From CATOSK01 sp034423195 (GTDB lineage: Bacteria > Chloroflexota > Dehalococcoidia > Lucifugimonadales > UBA3495), in the NCBI GenBank assembly GCA_034423195.1, contig DAOUIZ010000034.1:67634-131633 (forward strand): a DNA stretch of 64,000 nucleotides, in the 5' to 3' direction. Within the stretch, counting starts at the first letter, position 1. Each line of letters opens with the position of its first letter. The notes under the pieces were generated by a model. The model was given only the letters and a program-made list of their open reading frames with translations, did no database searches and had not been told where the DNA came from. Shown piece by piece: positions 8,819 through 17,434 of this stretch. Position numbers and translations under genes: made by a program.

Positions 8819-10222
8819 CTATTCGGGGACGCAGAGGCTTATCAGGTTGGAGAGATCGGGTTCTTCGTCCAGGAGGGATACGGTCTCGACGAGGGTGTTG
8901 AGCTTGGCATCGGGCCAGTCGATGTCTCCAAAGAGGGCGCTGATGCGGCGGGACTCGGTTTCCAGGTCCCATTCCAGCTCCTGTCCCTGGTACTCGCCCT
9001 GGTAGGTGGTGCCGTCCTTCATGGTGATGGTGATGCGGGGGGAGAAGGCGGGACGGTCCTTGTGCCCGAGGACCTCGGTGCGCTTGAGCAGGTCCATTAC
9101 AACCGATTCGTCGCCAGGGGAGGCTTCTCCGGCCTCGATGCGCTGGCGCAGAGGCGGGTAGCTGCCGTGGATGCAGGTGTAGGCGGTGAAGTAGTGGGTG
9201 CTGCCTACCCCGGGCGAAGTGCGGGTGAGATTGGGAAAGGCCGGCGACGGGTAGGTGGTCTCCAGCCAGTTCATATCAACGGTGATCTTTTCAATTTCCG
9301 CTACGGGCAGGTCGTGGGAGGCGCGAATGCCGGTCATCAACTCGATGACGGGGCAGTTGTAGCCGGCGGTGGGGTAGATTTTCGGGACGACGTGCATCAG
9401 CTCCCAGCGGCTGCCCAACTCAGCCACGACGGGGTCGAAGGAGACCTGGTCCGGCCCCTGGAATACGTAGGAAAGCTCGCCCCGGTTGTTGCCGGTGAAA
9501 GCATTGTAGAAGCCGGCGTCTCCTTCGAGGGAAGTCTCGGAACCCCGCACGTTTTCCCGGGCCAGCAGGGCGGCCATGATGCCGCTGCGGGTGGCCTGGG
9601 GCTCGTGGAACATCATCTCGCGCCCACCGGAACGGGGGCCCTCGTTGGTGCCGGCGGTGAAGGTGCAGGCGAGAGCCAGGGCGGTAACCATCTGGTCTTC
9701 GGTCAAGCCCAGCAGCTTGCCCGCTCCGACGGCGGCGCCGAGGGTGCCAAAGAGGGGGCTGGAGCGGAATCCGCGGGCCTGCACGGAGGGAATGAAGTCC
9801 CCGGCGATGCGGGACTCGACCTCATAACCGGCGGCAAGGGCGGTGAGGAACTGCCGGCCGGAGTTTCTCGCCAACTCGGCGGTTGCCAGGGCGGCGGGGA
9901 TGACGCAGGGGCCGGGGTGGGTGAGCATCCGGTAGGAGTCGGACTGGTTGGTGGCGTGCATCAGCTTGCTGTTGGCGAAGGCCGCGCCACAGCGGGTGGC
10001 CCGGCCGCCCGCAGCGAGGATGGTTGCGCCGTCGGGTTTGGCTTCTTCCTCCTGGACCAGCTCGACTGCCGCCTTCCCGTGGGTGGTGCTCAGGCCGATG
10101 ATGGACACGACGAGGGCGTGGAGCACCGAGGCTTTTATCTTGTCCACGGCCTCGTCGGGCAGAGCCTCGTAATCCAGGGACGTTACATAACGGGCAAAAG
10201 TGCGGCTCAGGGAGTCAGGCAA
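8819..10222 (-). CDS. MmgE/PrpD family protein
   Basis: 467 residues. This family includes 2-methylcitrate dehydratase and cis-aconitate decarboxylase, which act on small tricarboxylates. Family traits seen are the helical N-terminal domain, the segment HATNQSDSYRMLTHPGPCVIPAAL near residues 88-115, and FGTLGAAVGAGKLLGL near 155-170. Exact substrate specificity is not deducible. The TTG at 10222 is taken as start because GAGG lies seven bases upstream. It is followed within 35 bases by the SDR gene and preceded by an alpha/beta-hydrolase, as in acyl or aromatic acid catabolic clusters. Confidence 0.9.
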   Translation of the reverse strand: MPDSLSRTFARYVTSLDYEALPDEAVDKIKASVLHALVVSIIGLSTTHGKAAVELVQEEEAKPDGATILAAGGRATRCGAAFANSKLMHATNQSDSYRMLTHPGPCVIPAALATAELARNSGRQFLTALAAGYEVESRIAGDFIPSVQARGFRSSPLFGTLGAAVGAGKLLGLTEDQMVTALALACTFTAGTNEGPRSGGREMMFHEPQATRSGIMAALLARENVRGSETSLEGDAGFYNAFTGNNRGELSYVFQGPDQVSFDPVVAELGSRWELMHVVPKIYPTAGYNCPVIELMTGIRASHDLPVAEIEKITVDMNWLETTYPSPAFPNLTRTSPGVGSTHYFTAYTCIHGSYPPLRQRIEAGEASPGDESVVMDLLKRTEVLGHKDRPAFSPRITITMKDGTTYQGEYQGQELEWDLETESRRISALFGDIDWPDAKLNTLVETVSLLDEEPDLSNLISLCVPE

Positions 10223-10268
10223 AAGGCTACCTCGTCAAACCAGTTGATGCGGTTTCGGGGGAACCGGG

Positions 10269-11063
10269 TCACTCCAGGCCCTGAGCGAAGTCCAGCCAGA
10301 CCCGGGCGCAGGGCACCGGAAGGATGTGCTGGACAAAACCGGCCACCCCGGGGAAGACGACGCGCCGACCGTTGGGGAACAGGGATGAGGCGTCGCGGAA
10401 ATCTCCGAGGACCTCTTCGCGGAGGGCGGCGGCGGCGATTATGAGCGTGGGGGTCTTGACCTCGGGCAGCAGGGGCCGGAGGTCGCCCTCGGCGTGACGC
10501 TGGAAACCGGCGACGACGTGGGCGGGAGTGCGAGCCATGAGGCCGGCGTACCAGCGGATGTAGGCCGGATCGACAATCTGGGGGTCGAGGCGGCGGCCAA
10601 TGGTGCTTTCCACCCAGGCAGCGATGCCCTCCTTTTCGATGAGGTCGGCGCTCTCGCCGTGGTGGGGGTCGCCGAAGTTGGTGGGCGAGGTGCAGGCGGT
10701 GAGGGACAGGAGCCGGTCCTGGTGCAGGGTGGCGTAGCGCATGGAAATGGAGCCGCCCACGGTCTCGCCGATGAGGTGGAATTTCTCCAGTTCCAGCTTG
10801 TCCACCACCTCTGCCAGGTCTTTGGCGAAGTTGTCCAGGGTCCAGGGGTAGCCGGGCTCGGGGACGCCGGAGTCGCCCATCCCGCGCATGTCGTAGCGGA
10901 TGACGCGGTAGTGGCGGGCGATGATGGGCACCCAGCCGAACCACAGCTTGTGGCTCTTGGCCATGCCGTGGTGCATGACCACGGTTTCCGGCTCGGTCCA
11001 GGGGTCGGTGAAGTCGTCCACCGTGTAGAACAACTCGATACCGTCGTCCAGCTTCAGTCTCAA
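10269..11063 (-). CDS. Alpha/beta-hydrolase fold protein with altered catalytic triad
   Basis: 264 residues. The fold is clear from HHGMAKS after strand 3, RYDMRGMGDSG, and the nucleophile elbow region at 95-105. The elbow reads Gly-Glu-Thr101-Val-Gly instead of G-x-S-x-G. The strand that normally ends in the catalytic acid reads LIIAAAALREE, and the usual C-terminal Gly-His motif reads VAGFVQH, leaving only His246 nearby. The protein may be a non-hydrolytic member or use Thr as nucleophile. TTG start at 11063 with GGAGG seven bases upstream. Likely in one unit with the MmgE/PrpD and CMD genes. Confidence 0.85.
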   Translation of the reverse strand: MRLKLDDGIELFYTVDDFTDPWTEPETVVMHHGMAKSHKLWFGWVPIIARHYRVIRYDMRGMGDSGVPEPGYPWTLDNFAKDLAEVVDKLELEKFHLIGETVGGSISMRYATLHQDRLLSLTACTSPTNFGDPHHGESADLIEKEGIAAWVESTIGRRLDPQIVDPAYIRWYAGLMARTPAHVVAGFQRHAEGDLRPLLPEVKTPTLIIAAAALREEVLGDFRDASSLFPNGRRVVFPGVAGFVQHILPVPCARVWLDFAQGLE

Positions 11064-11144
11064 GACTTCACCTCCGTGAACGAAATTGGGGAAGGGTTCC
11101 TCCCAACGGTTTCCCTGGGAGGAACCAGCGCGGAAGGTATTTGG

Positions 11145-11948
11145 CTAGCCGGCGGCCCTGCCCTGTTCCACGAACACCGAGCGGGCGACGCGCATCGCCG
11201 TGCGGGTGTTGAAGTAACCGCCATACATGGTGAGCTGGATGAAGACCTCCATGATTTCCTGGGGGGTCATGCCGATGCGCAGGGCGCTTTCGATGCGGGC
11301 GCGGAGCTGGCGGTCGTACTGGCCGAGAACGGTCATGGAAGACAGGCTGCAGATGACCCGAGCCTTCTTATCAAGGTGCGGCCGGTTGTGGATAGCGCCC
11401 CAGTGGTACTCGTTGATGATGCGGTCGAGCTGGTTTTCCTGGGAATCGGGTTCGTCGGTGCGATAGGCGGTGATGTCGGAGATATACTCTTCGTGGACAC
11501 GGATGCCCTCGGCGTAAAGTTCGTCGATAGTGCGCTGGGTGTCGTAGGCCCGGGTGGGCGTGTAGCGGATGCCGCGTTCCTCGAAGATCTCCTTGGTCAG
11601 GTTCATGGCCTCTTCGACTGCGGGAACGCCGACGTAGAAGGTCATCTGTATGAACACTTCGATGACCTGGGACGGCTCCAGACCGACGTTGAGACAACGC
11701 TGGATGGTGCGGCGGAGCAGGGTCAGGTTGCCCAACGCCATGAGGGCGGACAGGGTGGCTATGCACCGCAGCTTCAAGTCCAGGCCATCCCGGTTCCAGA
11801 TGGAGCCGAAAAGAGACTCATCGATGATGCGCTTGAGGTCGGGGGCCAGGACATCAACGCCGGGGAGAACGTAGTGGGTGAGGTCACCGCCGGCAAGGGT
11901 GTCCCTCATTTTCATGCCTTGTCGGTAGCGTTCGTCCAGGGTCGTCAC
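11145..11948 (-). CDS. Tandem carboxymuconolactone decarboxylase (CMD) domain protein
   Basis: 267 residues made of two CMD domains, about residues 35-125 and 170-262. Both contain the family run LD.K.R...LS.L..LG and a later E(V/I)I/M EVFIQ..Y.G segment. The second copy is closest to gamma-carboxymuconolactone decarboxylase (PcaC). No AhpD-type CXXC is present, so a peroxidase role is unlikely. GTG start at 11948 with AGGAGG seven bases upstream. It is the promoter-proximal gene of the minus-strand unit with hydrolase, MmgE/PrpD and SDR, consistent with ring-cleavage product metabolism. Confidence 0.9.
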   Translation of the reverse strand: MTTLDERYRQGMKMRDTLAGGDLTHYVLPGVDVLAPDLKRIIDESLFGSIWNRDGLDLKLRCIATLSALMALGNLTLLRRTIQRCLNVGLEPSQVIEVFIQMTFYVGVPAVEEAMNLTKEIFEERGIRYTPTRAYDTQRTIDELYAEGIRVHEEYISDITAYRTDEPDSQENQLDRIINEYHWGAIHNRPHLDKKARVICSLSSMTVLGQYDRQLRARIESALRIGMTPQEIMEVFIQLTMYGGYFNTRTAMRVARSVFVEQGRAAG

Positions 11949-12033
11949 TTGATTGCCTCCTGTGTAATTCGTCGGGGAGCCCCACCGAGCGGGTCCCGGG
12001 CATATTTTGGGAAATGCCGGTTACGGCCCAACC

Positions 12034-12060
12034 ATTATAAGCCCAACGAGCCGGGTTGGG
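12034..12060 (-). promoter_or_regulatory. -10 element and inverted repeat upstream of the CMD gene
   Basis: The minus strand has a perfect TATAAT (plus-strand 12034-12039) about 85 bases before the CMD start. Just upstream of it lies the inverted repeat CCCAAC (12042-12047) / GTTGGG (12055-12060), over the -10/-35 spacer. The -35 is poor, so the repeat may be an operator for an activator or repressor. Confidence 0.5.
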
Positions 12061-12106
12061 GCGCACCATTGGCGCATGGGGGGAATCGGGTCATGGCACC
12101 CCATTA

Positions 12107-13048
12107 TCAAGAGCGGGCCATGATTTCGGCGGCGAACCATTCCAGCCGTTCCAGGGCCTGGCTGAGATCGGACCCGCGAATGTCGAAAATCAGGTGGGTT
12201 ACGCCGATGTCCTCGTAGGTCTGCACGTCCTGGAGGATCCGGTCAGGCTCGCCGGAGAAGCGCCGGTGAGCGCCGCCGCCGGAGGAGGCGACGTCGTAAA
12301 GAGGGGTCTTCATGGCAACGTCCAGATCGGCGGGGTCGCGTCCTACCCGCTCGGCGCAGCGGCGCATGAAGGCGAGGTCCTGGGCCAGGTCTTCCGGCTC
12401 CAGGGGCGAGGCAGGGATTCCGCCCACCGGATGCCAACCGTTGCCCAGCTCGGCGGCGCGGCGGATGGCCAGGCGGCTCTGTCCCCCGACCCAGATGGGC
12501 GGATGAGGGTCCTGCACCGGCTTGGGCAGGAACTTGAGGTTGGAGAACTGGCAGTATTTCCCCTGGAAGGTGGGGCTGTCGCTGGTCCAAAGCTCCTTGA
12601 AGGCCCGCAGGTACTCGTTGGTTACTGCGCCCCGCTCGGCGAAGGGGGGAGCGCCGAGGGCCTGGAACTCTTCCTCCATCCAACCCACGCCGACGCCAAG
12701 GGTCAGGCGGCCCTGGGAAAGCACATCAAGGGTGGCGAGAATCTTGGCGGTGAGCAGGGCGGGCCGGTGGGGGACGATCATGACGCTGGGGACGAGACGG
12801 ATCCGGGCGGTGACACCGGCGAGGTAGGAAAGGAGGGTCAGCTGCTCGAAGTACTCGCCGCCCTCTCCGCCGGGGAATTCTCCGCTGACGGTGTAGGGGT
12901 AGGGGGAATCAATGGTCTCCGGGACGAGGATGTGGTCGCCGGCGACCATGCAGTAGAACCCCAGCTCGTCGCCCTTCCGGGCGATGGCGGCCAGCGGCTC
13001 CGGCCTGGCGGCGGGGCCGTGGTTTGGCAGATAAAACCCGAATTTCAT
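12107..13048 (-). CDS. LLM class (luciferase-like) flavin/F420-dependent oxidoreductase
   Basis: 313 residues, TIM-barrel. It begins MKFGFYLPNHGP. It carries RIRLVPSVMIVPHRPALLTAKILATLDVLSQGRL, rendered here in pieces as RIRLVPSV near 82 and LDVLSQGRLTLGVG near 107-120, the segment that places the family near the F420-dependent TIGR03619-type group. WVGGQS near 170 is the usual phosphate-binding area. It catalyses an F420 or reduced-flavin-dependent oxidation, substrate unknown. Strong GGAGGAGG before the ATG. Promoter at 13093-13121. Confidence 0.9.
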   Translation of the reverse strand: MKFGFYLPNHGPAARPEPLAAIARKGDELGFYCMVAGDHILVPETIDSPYPYTVSGEFPGGEGGEYFEQLTLLSYLAGVTARIRLVPSVMIVPHRPALLTAKILATLDVLSQGRLTLGVGVGWMEEEFQALGAPPFAERGAVTNEYLRAFKELWTSDSPTFQGKYCQFSNLKFLPKPVQDPHPPIWVGGQSRLAIRRAAELGNGWHPVGGIPASPLEPEDLAQDLAFMRRCAERVGRDPADLDVAMKTPLYDVASSGGGAHRRFSGEPDRILQDVQTYEDIGVTHLIFDIRGSDLSQALERLEWFAAEIMARS

Positions 13049-13092
13049 CCCTCGCCTCCTCCATCCATCGGAGACTTAACCAATCGGAAATC

Positions 13093-13121
13093 ATGATAGC
13101 CCCGTTGCCGTGTTGCCGCAA
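13093..13121 (-). promoter_or_regulatory. Promoter of the LLM gene at 12107-13048
   Basis: On the minus strand TTGCGG (13116-13121), a 17-base spacer and TATCAT (13093-13098) stand 45 bases before the start codon. Confidence 0.6.
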
Positions 13122-13258
13122 CGGCCAGAAGACGGTTGTCGTGAAGACTGAGAAGGCAGGCTAGAACACCCCAATCCACGCCGCGACCGGGACCTGATGG
13201 GAGACCGGCAATCCGAAGCATCGGGGATGTTCTCGGTGGGTATTGCTGGCAAATCGAT

Positions 13259-13284
13259 GAGGCTCCGGCGACTGCCGGAGCCTC
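13259..13284 (-). terminator. Perfect hairpin downstream of the collagen-like gene
   Basis: GAGGCTCCGG (13259-13268) and CCGGAGCCTC (13275-13284) form a 10-bp stem with the loop CGACTG. It lies about 70 bases beyond the minus-strand stop at 13353, with no strong T-run after it. The rest of the gene-free stretch 13049-13352 holds only the promoter of the neighbouring LLM gene. Confidence 0.6.
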
Positions 13285-13352
13285 ATCCGTTGGGTCTCTG
13301 CCTTGGGGTTGCCTAAGCCGAGTCGAATGCGCTGGCTGGGGAAATCTTCAGG

Positions 13353-14351
13353 CTACTCGTCAGCGGCCTTGGCGCAAACCACGTTTACGCTCAACCGCCA
13401 GCTGGCTTCTACGGGCGCCACTTCCTGGGCGACGGCTCGCCAGTCCGCGGTCAACTCTCCCGTTCCGCCCACAGGATAGGATGCGACGATGGCTACGCCG
13501 GTGGGGGCTGAGTTGTCCCCGCTTGCGCTGGCGCCAAGAACGCGCGCTCCTCCGCCGACCGCGACCTTGCCGCCCGTACAGGTGGCGGTGACCGTCTTGT
13601 TCGAGCTGGTCGCCTGGCTGGTCACCACGAGTATCCGGGCCTCGGCGATTCCGGCCGGCCCGCGGGCGCCCTGGGGGCCGTGCGGCCCGGGCTCGCCCTG
13701 GGGGCCTGAGACGCCGCGCAGACCAGACTCGCCCTGGGGGCCTTCCGGTCCCCGCTCACCCTGGAGTCCCCGCTCACCGGCGGGTCCCTGGGGGCCACGC
13801 TCGCCAGCGGGTCCCTGGGGGCCACGCTCACCCTGGGGTCCCTCGGCTCCCTGAGCTCCCTGAGCTCCCTGAGGTCCGCGGTCGCCCTGGATGCCACGCT
13901 CGCCAATGGGACCCTGCGGCCCTACCGGGCCCTGGGCTCCCTGGGGTCCTTCGGGTCCGCCCGGATCGCCTGTGTCACCCTTGTCACCCTTGTCGCCCTT
14001 CGCTCCCGGGACGCCCTGCTCACCCCGCTCACCCTTCTGTCCCTGCTCACCCCGCGGGCCCTGGGGACCTTGAGGGCCGCCGGCAGGACCCTGGGCACCC
14101 TCGGGTCCCTGTTCACCCGTTTCCCCCTTTGCACCGGCGGGTCCCTGTGGGCCAGACGGACCTGCGGGGCCAGCCGGCCCGCGCTCACCGGCGGGACCCT
14201 GGGCTCCCGGTTCGCCATTGATTCCCGCCGGTCCCTGAGGGCCTGACGGGCCTTCAGGGCCCACCGGACCGACGCAAGCGGCGACAAATAGTGTTCCTGC
14301 AATGATAAGGGCTACTGAGGCAACCCTTCTGCTTACCCAACTCGTGGACAT
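13353..14351 (-). CDS. Collagen-like repeat lipoprotein
   Basis: 332 residues. The signal peptide ends in FVAAC, so Cys26 should be lipidated. Residues 28 to about 234 are close to 69 Gly-X-Y triplets, rich in GPQGPAG and GERGPQG, with a charged KGDKGDKGDTGD core near the middle and two short register breaks (GPAGGPQ, GDPGGPE). The last 98 residues form a beta-rich globular domain with two cysteines (about 258 and 326), possibly a trimerising or binding head. The likely form is a surface triple-helical rod anchored in the membrane. Its biological role is unknown. ATG preceded by AGGAG. Confidence 0.9.
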   Translation of the reverse strand: MSTSWVSRRVASVALIIAGTLFVAACVGPVGPEGPSGPQGPAGINGEPGAQGPAGERGPAGPAGPSGPQGPAGAKGETGEQGPEGAQGPAGGPQGPQGPRGEQGQKGERGEQGVPGAKGDKGDKGDTGDPGGPEGPQGAQGPVGPQGPIGERGIQGDRGPQGAQGAQGAEGPQGERGPQGPAGERGPQGPAGERGLQGERGPEGPQGESGLRGVSGPQGEPGPHGPQGARGPAGIAEARILVVTSQATSSNKTVTATCTGGKVAVGGGARVLGASASGDNSAPTGVAIVASYPVGGTGELTADWRAVAQEVAPVEASWRLSVNVVCAKAADE

Positions 14352-14655
14352 CCAACACTCTCCTGTTCGTTAAACCTGTTACGTAAACCTGTTGCGTCTG
14401 TCGGCCGAGTTAACTTAACAAACCTTTATGGCGGAGTCAAGGCGGCGGATGAATCATTTGTCAACCCGAGGTGCGAACCCGGGCGCACCAGGGCAGGCAG
14501 TGCAGGACATGGCGCACAGTGGCATTAAATTGCGTGCCGGATTGGTGAATGCCGGCTTTTTGAATATAATTCACGAGCGGGGCATGCGCGGGCCAGGTGC
14601 GTTGCCACCCAGAGATTAAAGGCGTAGCCCGAAGCCAAGGGAGAGGAGGGAATCC
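14352..14655. other. Intergenic region between collagen-like gene and GlcG-like gene
   Basis: About 300 bases between divergent genes. Near the collagen gene start it contains a short direct repeat on the minus strand (AACAGGTTTA twice, then AACAGGAG). Near the other end is a plus-strand promoter, annotated separately. A 63-codon open frame at 14428-14619 has no ribosome site and no recognisable features, so it is not called. Confidence 0.6.
14542..14570 (+). promoter_or_regulatory. Promoter of the GlcG/HbpS-like gene
   Basis: TTGGTG (14542-14547), a 17-base spacer and a perfect TATAAT (14565-14570). The transcript would have a leader of about 80 bases before the ATG at 14656. Confidence 0.75.
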
Positions 14656-15054
14656 ATGCCCAATATTACCCTAGATGAAGCGGAAAGAGTGGTGCAGGCC
14701 GCAAAAGCCAAGGCGATGGAGATGGGGGTGAAACTCAGCATCTCGGTAGTGGACGCCCGGGGGGACCTGATCTGCATGGTGCGGATGGACGGGGCCCCGT
14801 GGCGGACTCCATATATCTCCAGGGGGAAGGCGAGGGCGGCGGCCTGTTTCGGCGTCCCCAGCCTAGACCTGACGGAGAGGGCGCTGCAGCCGGTTTTCCG
14901 AGCGGTTATGGAAGTGGAGAAGGGAGAGTTCGTGCCGGGCCAGGGCGCGCTGCCGATTTTCAAGGATGGAGAACTTATCGGGGCTTGCGGCGGCAGCGGA
15001 GGAACGGCGCAAGAAGACGAGGACGCCGCGAGGGCGGGAATCGAAGCCCTCTAG
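14656..15054 (+). CDS. GlcG/HbpS family (DUF336) heme-binding-type protein
   Basis: 132 residues. Family hallmarks are LSISVVDARGDLICMVRMDGAP in the middle strand, the run ISRGKARAAACFGVPS, and the Gly-rich tail DGELIGACGGSGGTAQEDEDAARAGIEAL, cited here only in part. Members bind heme or small acids and often sit beside catabolic genes, and some act as accessory proteins of two-component systems. No such system is seen nearby. GAGGAGG lies five bases before the ATG. It is monocistronic by context, with the next gene convergent. Confidence 0.88.
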   Translation: MPNITLDEAERVVQAAKAKAMEMGVKLSISVVDARGDLICMVRMDGAPWRTPYISRGKARAAACFGVPSLDLTERALQPVFRAVMEVEKGEFVPGQGALPIFKDGELIGACGGSGGTAQEDEDAARAGIEAL

Positions 15055-15156
15055 CCGGGCGGCTGTCCACAGCTCCGGCGGTCAAGGCAGAAAGGCAGAC
15101 CAAAACCGGTCTGCCTTTTCGATACCTGGGGGGAAGCCGCCTCCAACGGGGGAGGG

Positions 15157-15453
15157 CTAACGGTCTTGGGAACTGACCTCGAAATGCTTGACCCAGTACT
15201 CGCCGCGGTAGAGATGCTCGACTTCCCGGGCGACGTTCTGCCGGAATTCGCCGGTCTCATAGGCCCGCAGGTGCTCGAAGGTGTCCCAGATGCTGACGCT
15301 GATGCCTTCATCCGGGTCCTCGGTGCTGCGCAGCAACTGGCGTTCCTGCAATCCTTCTATGTCTCCGTGGCTGGCCAGCCGCTCGTGGTAGTGCCTCTCG
15401 TACTCTTCCCAGGAACCGGGGCGCAGCTTGCCCCAAACCATGCGAATATACAT
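15157..15453 (-). CDS. ABM-like (antibiotic biosynthesis monooxygenase superfamily) small protein
   Basis: 98 residues with the dimeric alpha/beta barrel pattern. Strand MYIRMVWGKLRPGSWEEY is followed by a helix, then GLQERQLLRSTEDPDEGISVSIWDTFEHLRAYETGEF, given here in outline. Such proteins are cofactor-free monooxygenases, heme oxygenases or EthD-like enzymes, and no heme histidine can be assigned with certainty. AGGAG precedes the ATG. Convergent with the GlcG-like gene. Confidence 0.75.
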   Translation of the reverse strand: MYIRMVWGKLRPGSWEEYERHYHERLASHGDIEGLQERQLLRSTEDPDEGISVSIWDTFEHLRAYETGEFRQNVAREVEHLYRGEYWVKHFEVSSQDR

Positions 15454-15627
15454 TGTGCCCGCTCCTACGATTTAAAATCCCGCTTGTTCTGCGTACTCGG
15501 AATCGTCATGCTATCGGAGCAGGTCAACTGTGGTCAATGCGGGCTGAATGCGGCTTAACGGGAAATGACGGCGGCACCGCGGCGGCGGCCGTTGTTCCTG
15601 CAGAGGCCCGGTAGTCCAGAGGCCCGG

Positions 15628-16791
15628 TCATGCGAGAACGTTGTACCGGTAGCTGGACGTCAGCAGATCCCCTTCGTCGAAGCGGGTGAAGCGCAGAGGG
15701 GTCAGGTCGAAGGACCGGCCCTGGCCGTGGGCGACCATTTCGGACATCACCTGTCCGATGGCGGGGGCGAGCTTGAACCCGTGGCCGCTGAACCCGACGG
15801 CGCAGTAAAGGCCCTCGATACCTGGAACCCGGTCCATAATCGGGTGCCAGTCCGGGGTGATGGTGAACAGGCCGGACCATCCACCCCGGAAGTAGGAATC
15901 GGACAGGGCAGGGATGCGTTCAACCATCCCTACCATTACTTCGGCCGCCCGGTCCAGGTCCACTCCCTGGTTGTAGGAGTCGACCTCGGCGGGGTCTTCA
16001 CCGAATCCCACGAGGGTCATGGCCGCTCCCTCGGGCCGGAAAGAACAGGAGTGGGCGATGTCGCCGACTATGGGATGGTCGGGAAGCTGGTCGACCGGCC
16101 TGATGATGGAGGCAACCTGGTGGCGGACGGTGGAAAGGGGAACGTCCACTCCTATGGCGGACATCAGGGGCCGGGACCACGGGCCGGCGGCTATCACCGC
16201 GACCGGGGTCGCCACCCTGCCCTGATCGGTCAACACGGCTTGCACGCGTCCTGACTGGATTTCAACGCCAGTGCAGGTGGTGCGGAGGGAAATCTCGGCG
16301 CCCGAGTCCCGGGCGCGGGCGGCGTAGGAGGTGGTAACCTGGTGGGAGTCGGCGTAACCGGACCGGGGTTCCCAGGCCAGGCCCTCCCCGGGGCTGGTGC
16401 GGATCATGGGGGCAAAGTCCCGGACTTCGGCGGCGGTTACCAGGCGAGTGTCGATGCCCAGTTCCTGCTGCATCGCGATGTTCTTTTGCAATCCGCCGAC
16501 GTCTTGGGGAGACACGGCCACCAGGTAGCCGGTGCGCACGAAGCCGGAGTGTCCGCCCACCATCTCGTCGAAATTGGCGAAGACTTCAAGGCTTTGCCAG
16601 GCCATGGATGCAGTGATGGCGTTGGAGTAGTGCATCCGGCAGATGGTCTGGGAGCGGCCGGTGGACCCGGACCCAAGGACATCCTGTTCGACCAGCAGGG
16701 CGTCGGTCAGGCCCTGGCGGGTGAGGTTGTACAAGATGCTGCATCCCATGACGCCGCCGCCGACGATGACGGCATCCGCAGTCTGTCTCAT
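15628..16791 (-). CDS. FAD-dependent oxidoreductase (DAO family, sarcosine oxidase-like)
   Basis: 387 residues. The N-terminal dinucleotide-binding motif is VGGGVMGCSILYNL (10-23), followed by the conserved SGSTGRSQTICR region near 41-52 where FAD is bound. The C-terminal half contains FTPD-like ITPDWHPIMDRVPGIEGLYCAVGFSGHGFKLAP, the typical DAO substrate and FAD closure, mentioned here by its key words. The enzyme oxidises amino or imino acids such as sarcosine, proline or glycine derivatives and makes H2O2 or passes electrons on. GAGGAGG four bases before the ATG. Confidence 0.92.
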   Translation of the reverse strand: MRQTADAVIVGGGVMGCSILYNLTRQGLTDALLVEQDVLGSGSTGRSQTICRMHYSNAITASMAWQSLEVFANFDEMVGGHSGFVRTGYLVAVSPQDVGGLQKNIAMQQELGIDTRLVTAAEVRDFAPMIRTSPGEGLAWEPRSGYADSHQVTTSYAARARDSGAEISLRTTCTGVEIQSGRVQAVLTDQGRVATPVAVIAAGPWSRPLMSAIGVDVPLSTVRHQVASIIRPVDQLPDHPIVGDIAHSCSFRPEGAAMTLVGFGEDPAEVDSYNQGVDLDRAAEVMVGMVERIPALSDSYFRGGWSGLFTITPDWHPIMDRVPGIEGLYCAVGFSGHGFKLAPAIGQVMSEMVAHGQGRSFDLTPLRFTRFDEGDLLTSSYRYNVLA

Positions 16792-16879
16792 CGGGCCTCC
16801 TCAGCGTGACGCCCTACTGTCGAGGGCGGGACCAACCTATCCCCGGCAGTGGGGCAGTGGTATTAGTGGAGAATCAAAA

Positions 16880-16900
16880 CCCCCGGGGCATACCCGGGGG
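16880..16900 (-). terminator. Intrinsic terminator of the zinc-ribbon gene
   Basis: CCCCCGGG (16880-16887) and CCCGGGGG (16893-16900) form an 8-bp stem with a 5-base loop. On the minus strand it is followed by TTTTGATTCT. It lies 100 bases beyond the stop at 17001. Confidence 0.7.
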
Positions 16901-17000
16901 TACTGGACTTGGCGTGATAACGGCATGGGCCGCTGTTCCGGTCCAACCGGAACGAGTTTCCTGATGAGATTGGAACCTGTTGAAACCTGCCGGTTGAGAC

Positions 17001-17288
17001 CTAGCGCCGCATGGCGTTGAAGCAGTCGCTGCAATAGACCGGCCGGTCGCCCCGGGGACGGAATGGAACCGTAGTGTCGACGCCGCACTGGGCGCACACA
17101 GCCGGATGCATCTCGCGAGGAGCGCCGAAGCCGCCCCGCTGCTGATCCCGGCGGCTGTTCCGGCAGTCCTGGCACCGCCGGGGTTCGTTGGTATAACCCC
17201 GTGAGGCGAAGAATTCCTGCTCGCCCACGGTGAAAAGGAACTGGTTACCGCACTCTGCGCAAATAAGGGGTTTGTCTTGAAGCGCCAC
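17001..17288 (-). CDS. Small zinc-ribbon protein
   Basis: 95 residues with four CXXC pairs: CAEC near residue 14, CQDC near 39, CAQC near 66 and CSDC near 87. They form two treble-clef or ribbon sites. The first half has the FLFTVGEQEFFASRGY segment of the probable zinc-ribbon family, in which the protein often binds nucleic acids. The second half resembles a CxxCx(n)CxxC ribbon as in small putative regulators. GTG start with GGAGG six bases upstream. Single-gene unit with a terminator at 16880-16900. Confidence 0.88.
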   Translation of the reverse strand: MALQDKPLICAECGNQFLFTVGEQEFFASRGYTNEPRRCQDCRNSRRDQQRGGFGAPREMHPAVCAQCGVDTTVPFRPRGDRPVYCSDCFNAMRR

Positions 17289-17434
17289 TGATGACCTCCG
17301 TAAGTTGATTTGGCTCAGTTCAGGTCATCCAGCGCTAAATTCTCAGAATGTAGTTGCGAACCGGGAGGCCTTCAGCTGTACCGCCGCAAGTATAACCCAA
17401 ATGCAAGGCAAATGGGAAACCGCCCCGGGACGGG

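Noticed and set aside
14428..14619. 63-codon plus-strand open frame
   Set aside because: It lacks a ribosome site and recognisable features and overlaps the promoter of the next gene.
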